Part shown: piece by piece, positions 1 to 11,439 of the stretch
Layout: each line of letters starts with the position of its first letter
Numbering within the stretch: position 1 is the first letter of the stretch
Notes under the pieces: model-generated
The model's input: only the letters and a program-made list of their open reading frames with translations
What the model was told of the DNA's origin: nothing
The model's database searches: none
From: Sorex araneus
Taxonomy: Eukaryota; Chordata; Mammalia; Eulipotyphla; Soricidae
Assembly: GCF_027595985.1 (NCBI RefSeq)
Contig: NC_073306.1
Coordinates: forward strand, 104,871,484 to 104,935,483
Length of the DNA stretch: 64,000 nucleotides
Reading direction: 5' to 3'
Translations under genes and position numbers: made by a program

Positions 1-36
1 CATGCAAGGCAGATGCCCTACCTGCTATAATATAGC
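1..36 (-). repeat. SINE head, cut by window start
   Basis: The first bases are the reverse complement of the tRNA-like head shared by both shrew SINE types here, including the segment reading CAAGGCAGATGCCCTACC. The rest lies outside the window, so the subtype cannot be told. Confidence 0.6.
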
Positions 37-598
37 TTCATTTTTAAGTAGAAATGTAAAACTTTTGTTATATTAAAACTTAAAGAGAACTTAGAAACCA
101 CATTCTTTGGTTTCTAGTTCCTTCCTTACCATAACTTACCAATGCTGCTTTGAGCTCCATGGTATGAAATCTATAAATTTATCAAAAATTCACATGGAAA
201 ATTAACCAAAGGTATAAAGTTTTGATTATAATATAACTCTTGTAACTATTACAGTTACCATTTCACCAAAATAAAGAAAATTTATGTTCTGCTTGTTTTT
301 TATCCTCAGAGGACAAATTTTCATCAGAAAATTTGTTGTTTTGCTTAAACAAATCAGACAGAAAATTTTAGCAATTACTTCAGAGTACAAAATGCCAAGT
401 AACTCCAGACTACAAAATTTCCAAATTAATGAACCACTGATGAGGATTTATTCAAGACATTTTGTAAATAATAAAATTGATGGATCCAAAAATTCAATTA
501 TATTATCAAAGTTATTTTTTTTTCAAAATAAATAGTAGTGTATTCATTCATGTCACTTATGTGCAGTATTTTAGCTCTAGTAATATTTCTGTGGGATA
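37..598. other. Unannotated AT-rich DNA
   Basis: No recognisable gene or repeat. The 83-codon open frame at 284-535 has AT-driven composition and no domain features. Confidence 0.5.
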
Positions 599-848
599 GG
601 GCTGGGGTGATAGCACAGTGGTAGGGCGTTCACCTTTCATGAGGCCGACCCGTGTTCGATTCCTCCACCCCTCTCGGAGAGCCTGGCAAGCTACCGAGAG
701 TATCGCGCCAGTACGGCAGAGCCTAGTAAGCTACCTGTGGCGTATTCGATATGCCAAAAAACAGTAACAATAAGCCTCACAATGAGAGACGTTACTGGTG
801 CCTGCTCGAACAAATCGATGAGCAACGGGATGACAGTGACAGTGACAG
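599..848 (+). repeat. SOR-type SINE, full length
   Basis: tRNA-derived head with box A-like (GATAGCACAGTGGTAGGG) and box B-like (TGTTCGATTCC) Pol III promoter motifs. A SOR body follows (GGCAAGCTACCGAGAG, then GATATGCCAAAAAACAG). The tail is GACAGTGACAGTGACAG rather than poly(A). Family name from memory. No clear TSD seen. Confidence 0.9.
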
Positions 849-1427
849 AGTCCAGGATTACATTGAACTACTATTAAGCTCTATTTAAAATGAGTCTTCT
901 CTCTCATTCACACATATGTCACACTTACATTTATCTTATGTCACTGTATGTATTTATATTTTACCTTAATATTAACTTTTTCCAGCAATAAAAACTGAAC
1001 ACAGGAAGGGGACAGGTATGAAAAACTCAAGGCACAGAAGAAAGAATTTGAAGGGAGCCAGAGAAAGCCTTTAGCAAGTATCAAGATACCAGCCATATCC
1101 TGCCCTTCTTCCACTGTCCCCACCCCCATCCAGTTTTCTTTCTCTCAAGATCTCACCTCCTATTTCCTCCCCTCACTTGGATTTCTGCTGCTTTTCTTAA
1201 AGACTTTTCTGTTTTTCTTGCACACAGCGAAGAATGCCCACACAGAATGACCAGAGTTGCTGAGTTTGCAGAAGGGAAGATCTGATAAACCTTTGTAGAG
1301 ACAGTGGATTTTCCTCAGCATCTATGGCTCACATAGTAAGCTAAATCCCCCAAGCTTCATCAATTTTAGTTTCCATCACAAACCTGAGATTGGATATTAC
1401 TACTGCCTTCACTATACACAGGAAATC
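849..1427. other. Unannotated DNA
   Basis: Pyrimidine-rich and AT-rich sequence. No gene, RNA or repeat that I can support. Confidence 0.45.
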
Positions 1428-1860
1428 AGTAGATTCATTCTTAGTGCTGCCATAACAAAGCTGCCATAAAGTAGGTGGCTTAAAAATTTATTATTTCACA
1501 GCTCTGGAACATAGATTTCCAAAATCAAAGTGTAATCAGAGTAGTTGCTTCTTAGAACTTGAAGGGGCAATCTGTATTTCCTCTCTTTTGTAACTTTTTG
1601 GGAGGACCAGCAACCCTTGACTTTTCTTGGCTTATAGCTACAACACTCCAATTTCTGCCATTGTCCTTGGTTTCTAGCTCCTTCCTGTCTTCAGAAGACA
1701 TATCCCTTCACATAACTATACCTAATTTTCCTTTTCTTATAAGGACATCAGTCCTACTGAAGTAAGGGTCTAGCCTAGCCTAGCAAGACCTCATCAGTGA
1801 GCTGGTTATATTTGTACTGACCATTTTCAAATAAGACCATATTTTGAGGACTAACAGTTA
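1428..1860. repeat. Ancient mammalian repeat, family unassigned
   Basis: The stretch GTAGGTGGCTTAAAAATTTA, then TTATTATTTCACAGCTCTGG, and later CTTATAAGGACATCAGTCCT, resembles a very common old placental-mammal repeat. I cannot name the family or its orientation with confidence. It is heavily diverged. Confidence 0.4.
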
Positions 1861-1875
1861 ACACTTCACTATAAT

Positions 1876-2049
1876 TTTTTTTTTTTTGCTTTTGGGTCAC
1901 ACCAGGCGGTGCACAGGGGTTACTCCTGGCTTTGCACTAAGAAATTACTCCTGGTAATGCTTAGGGAACCATATGGGTCGCTGGGAATCGAACCCAGGTC
2001 GGCAGCGTGCAAGGCAAACACCCTACCCACTGTGCTATTGCTCCAGCAC
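1876..2049 (-). repeat. A-tailed shrew SINE with TSD
   Basis: Read on the minus strand: a tRNA-like head, the CCAGGAGTAA-type body, and a tail GTGTGACCCAAAAGC followed by poly(A), seen here as the T-run at 1876-1887. Flanks CTTCACTATAATTT (about 1864-1877) and CCTCACTATAACTTTT (about 2049-2064) form an imperfect TSD, as expected for L1-driven insertion. Confidence 0.9.
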
Positions 2050-2167
2050 CTCACTATAACTTTTAACAATTTGACCAAACTTTAAACTCAAACTGACAAC
2101 TTCCAACCTTTTATAGAAAACTATTCTTCCACTGATCATTAAGATGACATTAAAGAAGAAAGCCATA

Positions 2168-3244
2168 CCAAAAGGCACATGAAAAAGTGCTCTACATCAC
2201 TAATCATCAGGGAGATGCAGATCAAAACAACCATGAGATACCACCTCACACCACAGAGACTGGCACACATCCAAAAGAACAAAAGCAACCACTGTTGGAG
2301 AGGATGTGGGGAGAAATGGACCCTTCTACACTGCTGGTGGGAATGCCGACTGGTTCAGCCCTTTTGGGAAACAATATGGACGATTCTCAAAAAATTAGAA
2401 ATTGAGCTCCCATTTGACACAGCAATACCACTGCTGGGAATATATTTCAGAGAAACAAAAAAGTATAGTCGAAATGACATCTGCACTTATATGTTCATTG
2501 CAGCACTATTTACAATAGCCAGAATCTGGAAAAAACCCGAGTGCCCTAGAACAGAGCACTGGTTGAAGAAACTTTGGTACATCTATACAATGGAATACCA
2601 TGCAGCTGTTAGAAAGAATGAGGTCATGACGTTTGCATATAAGTGGATCAGCATGGAAAGCATCATGCTAAGTGAAATGAGTCAGAAAGAGAGAGACAGA
2701 CAGAAAGATTGCTCTCATCTGTGGAATATAGAAAAACAGAGTGGGAAACTAACACCCAAGAATAGTAGAAATAAGTACCAGGAGGTTGACTCCATGGCTT
2801 GGAAACTGGCCTCACATTCTGTAAAGAGGGCAACTCAGATAGAGAAGGGAACACCAAGTAAAATGTGTTTGGAGGCCACACGGGGGAAGGATGATGCTAC
2901 TGAATGTAGACTAGACATTGAACGCAATGGTCACTCAACACCTTTACTGCAAAACCACAGCACCTAATTAGAGAGAAAGAGAACAAAAGGGAATACCCTG
3001 ACACAGTGGCAGGGTGGGGTGGGGGGAGATGGGATTGGGGGGTGGGAGGGATGCTGGGTTTATTTGTGGTGGAGAATGGGCACTGGTGAAGGGATGGGTT
3101 CTTGAACTTTGTATGAGGGAAACATGAGCACGAAAATGTATAACTCTGTAACTACACCCTCACAGTGATTCACTAATAAAAAAATAAATAAATTTAATAA
3201 AAAGCCTAATACTCAATGAGGAAAAAAATGATTGAAATTAAAAA
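2168..3244 (+). mobile_element. 5'-truncated LINE-1 with short 3' transduction
   Basis: Homologous to the 3' part of the full-length L1 at 47654-53529, starting at the ORF2 segment CCAAAAGGCACATGAAAAAG and running through the 3' UTR with its G-rich tract (about 3008-3060) to an A-rich end near 3175-3201. About 36 bp of other sequence follows, then a second A-run. The 16-bp direct repeat AAAGAAGAAAGCCATA at 2152-2167 and 3245-3260 is the TSD. Because it lies beyond the second A-run, the extra piece came in with the element. Typical dead, truncated copy. Confidence 0.93.
2179..2967 (+). pseudogene. L1 ORF2 C-terminal remnant
   Basis: An open frame of 262 codons. The first ~180 match the C-terminal region of the intact ORF2 protein encoded at 49102-52920, including the Cys/His cluster (CWRGC, then H and C) and the [19 protein letters not shown] stretch. 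No endonuclease or reverse transcriptase domain is present. Relative to the intact copy, a 1-base deletion near 2700-2705 shifts the frame, so translation skips the normal stop and runs into former 3' UTR. The last ~80 codons are therefore not real protein. Non-functional remnant. Confidence 0.9.
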
Positions 3245-3301
3245 AAAGAAGAAAGCCATAAGTAATTTCGTTGATTCATTTTGTCATTCTATTTGAGTAG
3301 T

Positions 3302-3550
3302 TGGGCTGGAGTGATAGCACAGCGAGTAGGGTGTTTGCCTTGCACTCAGCTGACTTAGGTTCGATTCCTCCGTCCCTCTTGGAGAGCCAAGATACCAAGA
3401 ATATCTCACCTCCACAGCAGAGCCTGGCAAGCTATTTGTGGTGTATTCGGTATGCCAAAAACAGTAACAACAAGTCTCTCAATGGAGACATTACTGGTGT
3501 CCACTTGAGCAAATCAATGAACAACAGGACGATAGTGCTACAGTGCTACA
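3302..3550 (+). repeat. SOR-type SINE with TSD
   Basis: Full SOR structure: tRNA-like head with TAGGTTCGATTCC (box B), SOR body, tail GTGCTACAGTGCTACA. The 9-bp direct repeat TTGAGTAGT at 3293-3301 and 3551-3559 flanks it. A short internal deletion removes the usual GGCAAGCTACCGAG segment near 3388. Confidence 0.9.
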
Positions 3551-3559
3551 TTGAGTAGT

Positions 3560-4319
3560 AATTCTATAGGGTAGGTAAATGGCTTCACTTCTCATTCCTA
3601 CATAAGATGATATGGCAGGAGTTTAGAAAGGAGAAAATTGTAGTTAACCAGTTACTCATCTCTCACTAAGAAAAATAAAATGATAAAAGAGTAAAAGCAA
3701 ACCTTTACATAAAGACTAACCCATTAAATATGCTGCTTGGTTTCTGTGAAGTGCTTGATAATTTGCTTTCAGCTTATGCTAGTTCTCCCACGCCCACCAA
3801 AAGTCTCAATCACACTGAATGCTCAAAACTCAGAATGCTTAAAGGAAAAATAAATTCTCCAAATGTCAGCATGGACCAAAGAAAATATGGAAATGATAGT
3901 AGTTCTGAATTCTCTATTGTCTTATGTTTAGTCCCAGAATAGAAATTTTCATTATATTTTTCTAGGATGGAATCTGACAAAATTATATAACCTATCATCC
4001 AAACTGGGGTGCTCCCTTGAATGAAAGTGCTAAGTCATTAACGCTATATGTGCTTAAAAATGTTTACCAATCAGATTATTTTACTTTACTAATTATTATT
4101 TTATAAGGTAGATTTATTCAAATGCTATTTTAAGAATAACAACAAACCTGTGAAAGCTAAATAAAATTCACATGGTAAAATATCTAAATATTTAAGACAA
4201 TATAAGGAGTGTATTTATTCCTAACTCATAGTCACATTTTTATCAGTTTCTTAGCTGTATCTATTTCTTTTGTATTCATTGAAATCTCTCTAAAAATGTA
4301 TTAAAAAGTTTGCTCCTAG
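3560..4319. other. Unannotated DNA
   Basis: AT-rich sequence without recognisable repeat or gene. Overlapping short frames at 3730-3998 on both strands show no domain. Confidence 0.45.
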
Positions 4320-4574
4320 GGTCAGGGAGATAGCGGAGATAGCTTAATGGGCTGAAGTGCACGCCTTGCATACAGAGACCTGAATATAATCCTTGTCACT
4401 GCTGGCTTCCTGAGCACCACTGAGTATAGTGCTGCTGGCCCTGAAACTTCTGGGCTGGAGCAGCACCATGTGACCAAACAAGGTGACCCGACTTCTGGGT
4501 GGACTGTGGTCAAGAATGTTTCCTAAGTCCTTCAGCACTACTGGGGAAACATATCCCACAAAAAAAAAAAATAA
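4320..4574 (+). repeat. Old tRNA-headed SINE
   Basis: Diverged head (GATAGCGGAGATAGCTTAATGGG), then CTGAGCACCACTGAGTATAG and an A-rich tail at 4559-4572. It resembles the A-tailed SINE only in outline, so it is an older family or subfamily. Confidence 0.6.
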
Positions 4575-4613
4575 AAATCTTTATTTATTTTTTAAAATTC
4601 CCTGAGATATTTT

Positions 4614-4803
4614 CTTTTCTTTCTTTTTTTAAAATTTGCTTTGCTTTTTGGGTCACACCTGGCAATGCTCAGGACTTACACCTGGCTCTGCACTCAGGAA
4701 TTCCTCCTGGCTGTGCTCAGGGACCATACAGGATGCCGAGGATTGAACCTAAGGTCACCATGTGCAAGGCAAATGCTCTACTCACTGTACTATTGCTCCC
4801 CCG
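4614..4803 (-). repeat. A-tailed shrew SINE
   Basis: Minus-strand copy: T-run (the poly(A) tail), TTTTTGGGTCACACCTGGCA, and the head motif near 4796. Flanks CTGAGATATTTTC (from 4602) and CTGAGTATTTTCC (from 4804) are an imperfect TSD. Confidence 0.87.
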
Positions 4804-5102
4804 CTGAGTATTTTCCAAGGTTGCATTTTATTGTTAATAAGTTTCAAGTTATTGCTGTATTCCATTGATAATACTTGATAGGTTATAATGGTTTTAAAGA
4901 CATAATTTTTATATAGATGCTGAGATATATAAGAAGAGAATAAGTTCAGCTAAATGAGATTCAGGTTTTTTCTTTCATTTTAAAAATTATTTGAAATTTC
5001 AGCTTGAATATTTTTATTTTTACAGAGACAGATTTTTGTTTGTATGTAAAGAATGAGACAGGAGTGCGCCCCATTCAGAGTTTATTTTGCACCAAATATT
5101 TT

Positions 5103-5346
5103 CATGTATCACTGTTATCCCATCGTTCATTGATTTGCTTGAGCAGGCACCAGTAATGCCCTCATTGTGAGACTTGTTGTTACTGTTTTTGGCATATCGA
5201 ATGTGCCATGGGAAGCTTGCCAGGCTCTGCCGTGAGGGTGAGATACTCTCGGTAGCTTGCCAGACTCTCTGAGAGGGGTGGAGAAATCGAACCCAGGTCA
5301 GCCGCGTGAAAGGCAAATGCCTTACCCACTGTGCTGTTGCTCCAGC
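5103..5346 (-). repeat. SOR-type SINE with 11-bp TSD
   Basis: Complete minus-strand SOR SINE from ATCACTGTTATCCC (tail) to TGTTGCTCCAGC (head). Direct repeat CCAAATATTTT at 5092-5102 and 5347-5357. Confidence 0.93.
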
Positions 5347-5654
5347 CCAAATATTTTACAAGGCAAAATATCATCATTCAATTGTCTTAGTAGTATTTTG
5401 GTTGTTTCACAAATTTTAAATATAGAAAAACTATACATGCCTTAACAATTTGTTTAAAATATATTATAGAATAAAGAATTATCTAGTTAGAAATAGAAAT
5501 ACCAACGAATATTCTTCAGCTGTGAAAGATGATATATTGGGAAAAAAAGCTAGAATTAAAAATTGAAGCATTAATTTCATTTGATTTCTCCTAATTTTTT
5601 GTAACCTTTGAAGGGAAATGATTCTAATGATTTTTTTGTTTGAAAACTGATTTA

Positions 5655-5925
5655 TCACTGTATCACTGTATCACTGTCATCACGTTGTTTATCGATTTGC
5701 TCGAGTGGGTTCCAATAACATCTCCATTAATCCCTGCCATGTGCTAGTGTAGCCCAATGGCATATTGGTGGCTCTTTCAGGGTCAGGGGAATGAGGACCA
5801 TCATTGTTACTGTTTTTGGCATATCAAGTATCCCATGGGTAGCTTTCCATGCTCTGCTGTGCGAGCGGGATACTCTTGGTAGCTTGCTAGGCTCTCCAAG
5901 AGGGATGGAGGCTTTTGGGGCAAGC
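5655..5925 (-). repeat. Long-form SOR SINE, head lost
   Basis: SOR sequence on the minus strand with about 60-70 extra internal bases (around 5735-5800, including GGCTCTTTCAGGGTCAGGGG) absent from the short form. The tRNA-like head is missing. Two other long-form copies are at 25358-25557 and 58021-58290. Confidence 0.8.
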
Positions 5926-5957
5926 CGCTAATCACCTTTACAGATGTTCCCAGTCAG

Positions 5958-6700
5958 GCATATATATATTTCTCTATGATTTGTTGCCTACTGTTTGAAC
6001 CCCATCAAATATGGTGTGGCGATTTTGAAAAATGAGTAAGGAGTGTCTTATGATGTGTCGCATGGTTTCTGCTTTAGGAATATATTCACTCATACGTGAA
6101 GCTAGGGCAAGCACATGGAAAGTGGCCTGGACGTGGAGGCGGTTGGGTTGTGAAGGTCAGCTGCCGGGGCTGGGTCCCTTGTGGTTGGGAGGGCTCTCAC
6201 TCTGGGACACCCTGAGTGAAAACAGCCTGGTGCAGAGTCCAGTGGTATGTTTATGGGGGCCTCATTTTATGCTCTTTTCTGGGAGAAGGAGCCGTGAGTT
6301 CTGGATGGTGGCTGATGAGGAGATTATCTGGCGCTGGCAGGAGGCAGGAGGTGTCTTATGGGTGTGACCCCTGGAAGCAGACAGAGGATCTCTGTTCCCG
6401 GGTCCTGTTGAGAGCAGAGTGTAAGGTCACAAAGTTCTGCATTACCTGGGTTCCATGAGATTTCACTCATGCGTGAGGCTTGGCCCGAGCATGTGGAAAG
6501 TGGCCTGGAGTGTAGCAATGGTTTGGTTGTGGAGGTCGGCTGCCAGGGCTGGGTCCCTTGCAGTGGGGAGGGCTCTCACCTGCCCCCTTTGGGGTGCCTG
6601 AGTGAAAACAGCCTGGTGTAGAGTCCAGTAGCATGTTTATGGGGGCCTCATTTTATGCTCCCTTCCAGGAAAAGCAGCCGTGAGTTCTGATTTATAAAGT
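5958..6700 (-). repeat. Repeat B copy with internal tandem duplication
   Basis: Matches 44040-44350 in the most complete repeat B copy, sharing GATTTGTTGCCTACT, AAATGTGGTGTGG-like and GGGCTGGGTCCCTTG segments. About 220 bp is present twice in tandem, from 6087 and from 6474 (period about 387). Non-coding. The open frames at 6032-6458 arise from this repeat. Confidence 0.75.
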
Positions 6701-8970
6701 TCCGTAAATAGACTTAATGTTTTTTAAAAGTTGAGTTGCAAGCAATGACAAAGAAAAGAACATTACTATACTGTTATTTATTTTAATTTTATTTAATATT
6801 AATATTATCAAAACAATTATGTTTGTTAATCTTTGTGTATAAAAGAAAAGCAAAACAGCTTCCATTTTTATGGGTGATATTATAGATTATTTGGAGGCCA
6901 TTATGAATTATTCATGCAACATAGCTAATTTCAAGAACATCTCTGCTCCATAGGTTTCTTAATTCAGTAAAAACATGTTTTTGCCATATTATGCTTCACC
7001 ATAATGTATATTCTTATCATAGAAGCAAAAATGTAATTTTCGTTCTCAGATGAACTTTTTAACTGAATTCACAATAGTATTTATGAGAGTGTCAGCTGTT
7101 TTATTTCTACAGAAGGAACTTCTAAAGTTTTATTCTGATCCTATGGTTTGCATAGAAGAAAAAGGAGACATAGTAATGAAATTGACTGATTTTCTATTTG
7201 AAGTACCTAATAATTCTTATATAAAGCTAGTGCCATCTCTGTGCAAAGATTTTCTCCTGTAAGCAGTCAACACATTGTCAGCTATCACTTCTCTTTTATA
7301 TTCACTAGAAAATTTGAAACAGAAATGAAAAACCTAATGTAAATGATTTTTGATCTTAAAAAGTCATGTTTTACATAGAGATATGTAAATGAATTTATGT
7401 AGATACATTTGTTAATTGCGCTCATAAGAATAGTACTAACCTTTGAAGAATCTTTTTATGCCTTACATACAGCAGGATTGCTTAGACTTAGCTTTTCATG
7501 CATTTTTCACACTTCACAGCTATAACTTCTCTTATTTGCCATTGAACTTTCCTGCTCAAGACCTAGACATGCATCTTGCAATCTTTGGTATGATTCACGG
7601 GACTTGTTATTCTTCTGTCTGATTGGTTTCAGCAGCAACCTGAGATGCTCTTACCCTTAAACCTTGTCTGAAAGGAGGAAGCAGATGCTGGGTGCTAGTG
7701 GTAGAACCCACTTTTATTTGTGCCTTGAAATGAGTTGTCTGGAAAAATGTGTCAGGAAAGGAGATGAATTATCACTGGTACATTTAAATGTGTATGAATT
7801 CGGTCATCATTTCTTTTGATTTGAACTCATCACTCGTACCATCTATGCATGCTAGATCAGACATGGCAGCAGCTAGAAGTACTGATGTAGTATTTACTTC
7901 CATTTTACTTAAAAAAAACCTATAACTATTAATGATGATACTTTTATTATAAAAAGAAGACCCTGAGATAAATGCTAGACCATCTGGAAAAAATATATAC
8001 ACAGGTATATATGAATATATTGCCACCCTATATATAGCAGACGAGAAGTAATGATTTATAATGTGGTTGTGCGAGTTCTTATCTTAATTTGGACCTGGCA
8101 CCTGGTGATAGAGTTGTGTTCAGGGCCTTACTAATAAGATAGATACAAATTCCACACAACAGCTCAGTCTGACTCTTGCGATGTGACCACTTATAAACAA
8201 CTCCATCTGGCAGTATTATGGTAAATGGTTAAAAACTGGAGGTGTGGGGTGAGACTAAAGTTTCTCACTGAGACATTATATTTATCAGTATACTTACTTG
8301 GCATTCCTTCTTGAAAACAGACCAGAGCAGATATTTTTCTTACATTGATTCAATTCCCCCTAAGACTCAATTATTAAGAAACTGTGAATTTAACTGCCTT
8401 TAGCCAACTTTATCTTAGGAAGAAACTTTAATAAATCAAAACATTATTCTGTTATTTTGAACATTACTTACTAAGATTCTGATGTCAATTACAATTTGTC
8501 GGTATTTTTTCCCATATCACTAAGCAGTTCTCAGACACCAACCTGCTGTGCTATAAATTAAATCAACTCAGACACTATCTACCCAGAGATAGAATCAGAT
8601 TCTATAGGTTAGGTTAAAGGCTCAATTTCCCAAGACTGTCCTGCCCTTCACTTCAGGTGTCAATTGCAAGTTCAGCAGATCACCTGTGCTTCTAACTGAC
8701 TAGACAAAAGTCAGAAGTTCTATGACCCCTGTCTTTGGTTTCATCAACTTTTTAGAGTGGTTTGCCAGGAAAACAGTTTACTTACTAGATTACTGGTGTA
8801 GTGAAAAAGATTTGAAAGAGGAAACAAAAATAAAACATGAAAAGGACAGTCAAGGATATGAATCAGATGAAGAGATACACAAAAAAGGTTCTGAAATAAA
8901 GGATCTTGTGTCCTTATGAAATTTGGGCCTTACCTGCTTCACCAACCTGGAAGTGCTCTGAACTTCTTCC
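6701..8970. other. Unannotated AT-rich DNA
   Basis: 2.3 kb with no repeat or gene that I can identify. Short frames such as 7050-7262, 7784-8026 and 8722-8919 show no domain or splice context. This could be host single-copy DNA. Confidence 0.45.
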
Positions 8971-9170
8971 ATTGTTTATTGTATTTTTATTGAGTCAAGT
9001 GAGATACTCAGTTACAATGTTTTTCATGATTGGGTTTCAGCACCTGGACAGGTATTTGGCACTGTCCCTTCACCAGTGTAAATTTCCCATCACCAATATC
9101 CTTAATTTCCCTCCCACCCCATCTCCATTGGGTTTTTATGGCAGCTTTATTACACAGGCATAATTGATGA
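8971..9170 (-). repeat. Old L1 3' UTR fragment
   Basis: Minus-strand L1 tail: TTTTTATTGAGTCAAGTGAG, then CAGTTACAATG, TTTCAGCACCTGG, CCCTTCACCAGTG and CCCTCCCACCCC, in the order of the younger L1 3' UTRs here but strongly diverged. Confidence 0.65.
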
Positions 9171-9424
9171 AATCATTGGTCATTGAACTAGTCCTCTTTC
9201 TGTCCTTGGAGGGCTGCTGAAAGTTCCAGACTTCTAAAACTATGATTGGTTAGGTTTTTTCCCAGTAAACAGCCACCTCCTTAGGTGAAACTATCATTCA
9301 AAAGTCACCATATTAATATTATGAAAGATAACCTCTTTTCTTTGCTTTCAAAAATTTAAGAGTTTTATGAACTCTGTGCTGGAAATAGGGATGAATACCA
9401 TAAGCCATATAGTTACATTTTTGA

Positions 9425-9598
9425 GGGGATAAGTTGGGTCACATCAGGAGTTGCTCAGGTGTTATTCCTGGCTCTGTGCTCAGGAGTGACCTCTGACACT
9501 GCTTGGGGGACCATAAGCAGTGGTTGAAACAAAGTTGCAGCCTCTATTGTCACGTGGAAAGCCAGCACCTTACCTCCTGTACTCTCTCTCTGGCCCTT
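9425..9598 (-). repeat. Old A-tailed-type SINE
   Basis: Minus-strand SINE recognisable from GTCACATCAGGAGTTGCTCA, TGGCTCTGTGCTCAGGAGTG and the head remnant CTCTCTCTGGCCC. Diverged and with a degenerate tail. Confidence 0.65.
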
Positions 9599-9664
9599 AT
9601 AGTTCTTATTTCAACTCACAACTAACACACATTATTTATTTTTATAATATATGTTGAGCCAAAA

Positions 9665-9783
9665 ATACTGTTTTTTGGTAGGTGGCAAATCTGGCAATGC
9701 TTGGGGTACGTGGTGCTCGGAATTCTTATTATTGTTGCAGCTGCATGCAAGGCCAGTGCCTTAACCTCTAGATTATCTGACAC
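9665..9783 (-). repeat. Old SINE fragment
   Basis: Diverged minus-strand remnant: CTGGCAATGCTTGGGG, GTGGTGCTCGGAATTC and GCATGCAAGGCCAGTGCCTT. Confidence 0.5.
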
Positions 9784-10762
9784 AAAATATACTACCTAAG
9801 CCTTAAGCATTTGCATAACTGTTTTTTGTGACCGCACTCTCTACCCCAGTCAATACCAAGAAAAAAAAAACCTTTAGATAAAGATACCTTTAGCATTTTC
9901 TTTTTAATGTCTTATCTCCCCAAATTATATAACAAAAGTGATTTTTAAAGGAATACTTTATACAGATTTGGAGAGCTAAAGTATTTAAACCACAGAAGAC
10001 TTAATTAAGTTCGTTATGTTTTGATACCATGGGGAAAATTTCAGTGACTAGAGGAAACTAAAGTAATAAGCCCTTGATATATGTGAGTCTGTTCTTGTGT
10101 ATGAAAATAGAAAACTTATATTTTATGCATCAGTTATAGATATTGTTCTGCAACATTTCCTCATAAAACAGGATGTGCCTTATGCTAATTTTCCATGAAT
10201 ATTTCAATATCATTTGGCAAAAGGAGCAGATATATGACCCATGTCAGAAAAAAACACCTCAACCTTGGAGTTACCACATTCTCCAATGGTTTCTTTAATT
10301 ACAGATTTATGAAGTGAGACCGTCCCAGGCAGAATAGAAATTGAATATACCAATCAGAAAGGAGATGTTCAAAGCAACTGTGGAGCATTAAGAATAAATA
10401 GATAAAAAAGCTGCCGGCACCCAAACAAAAAGGGCCTCATGGTTCCATCGTATGGAGCAATGACAAGTCGGTATTCTATCCGAAAAACTGATGGAAACTG
10501 AAATCAGCAAAAGTGAGCTGGTCATAAAACATCCGTGGGCATTTATTGATGGGGGTTTCCGGGACACGCTCAGTCATGAACAGAGTAGAAATGCATCAAA
10601 GTCCTACTCCAGGAATTTTCCCTGACCTTTGCTATTTAGGAATTGGCCAACCTCTGTTGTGGGTGTTCATTTGTCTTTCCCACTCTTGAGCTAGTTTTTA
10701 TATTACTCCTTTTTGGTGTATAATGTAGAACCCTTTATGTGGATAAGTGAGGCTCCTGACAG

Positions 10763-10813
<51 letters not shown>

Positions 10814-11439
10814 TGAGATTCTTCCCTGGAAAAATGATTTATTGTAATGGTTTTTATGTTGTTAGAGCTAGAATTGAGTCTATACTTTTGATCTACTTTG
10901 TAACTATGTCCTGTGAAGAGAATTCTTTCTTCAAATGTCAAAAATCTTTTCTGTCAGCAGGACCTGCCCTTCCTCAGATTTATTTTTGCTTTAGTGTATT
11001 CCATGGGAAGGAGAGAGTAAAAAAAAAATCCCATTTTTAAATGCTCCTTAAACCTCCCCTGTTGAATAGCTGCGATTTTTCACCCTAGGGTGGGCTAGAA
11101 GGGGTCAAGTCTTTGTAATTCCTCTTTCCCTGGGAGCATAATCAGTTCCCAGTTATTATTGGCAATTTTAATGGGGTGGGAAAGCATATCTTTTCTTAAT
11201 CTACAGAGCCTGCAAGGCCATTGTAGAGGCGATATAACAGGTGATTACTAACTCAGAGGTGCTATTTTTCTGTTTGTGGAAGGTCACTTTTGCAATACAA
11301 AGGCATCAAAATTGCTTAAAGGGAAGTTAAGGGAAGTGTTGAATATGTAACAGATGGGACTCTGAAACTTAAGTGAGCTTCTTCTGAAATACAAAGATTT
11401 ATAAACTGCTCAGTTTTCTTGCTCTTTGAGATGCTGCTG
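9784..11439. other. Unannotated DNA with one TA microsatellite
   Basis: No gene or interspersed repeat recognised. The segment 10290-10640 is less AT-rich and contains several CpGs, unlike its surroundings, so it could be conserved non-coding DNA. That is a guess from composition only. Confidence 0.4.
10766..10810. repeat. (TA)n microsatellite
   Basis: About 45 bp of uninterrupted TA dinucleotides. Confidence 0.97.

Noticed and set aside
599-690. tRNA gene candidates at SINE heads
   Set aside because: Box A and box B-like motifs are present, but they are always joined to the SINE body and lack a mature tRNA fold with CCA-ready ends; they are tRNA-derived SINE promoters.
2663-2967. C-terminal extension of the L1 ORF2 remnant as a novel domain
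   Set aside because: A 1-base deletion moves translation into the former L1 3' UTR, so the extra ~80 codons are read-through.
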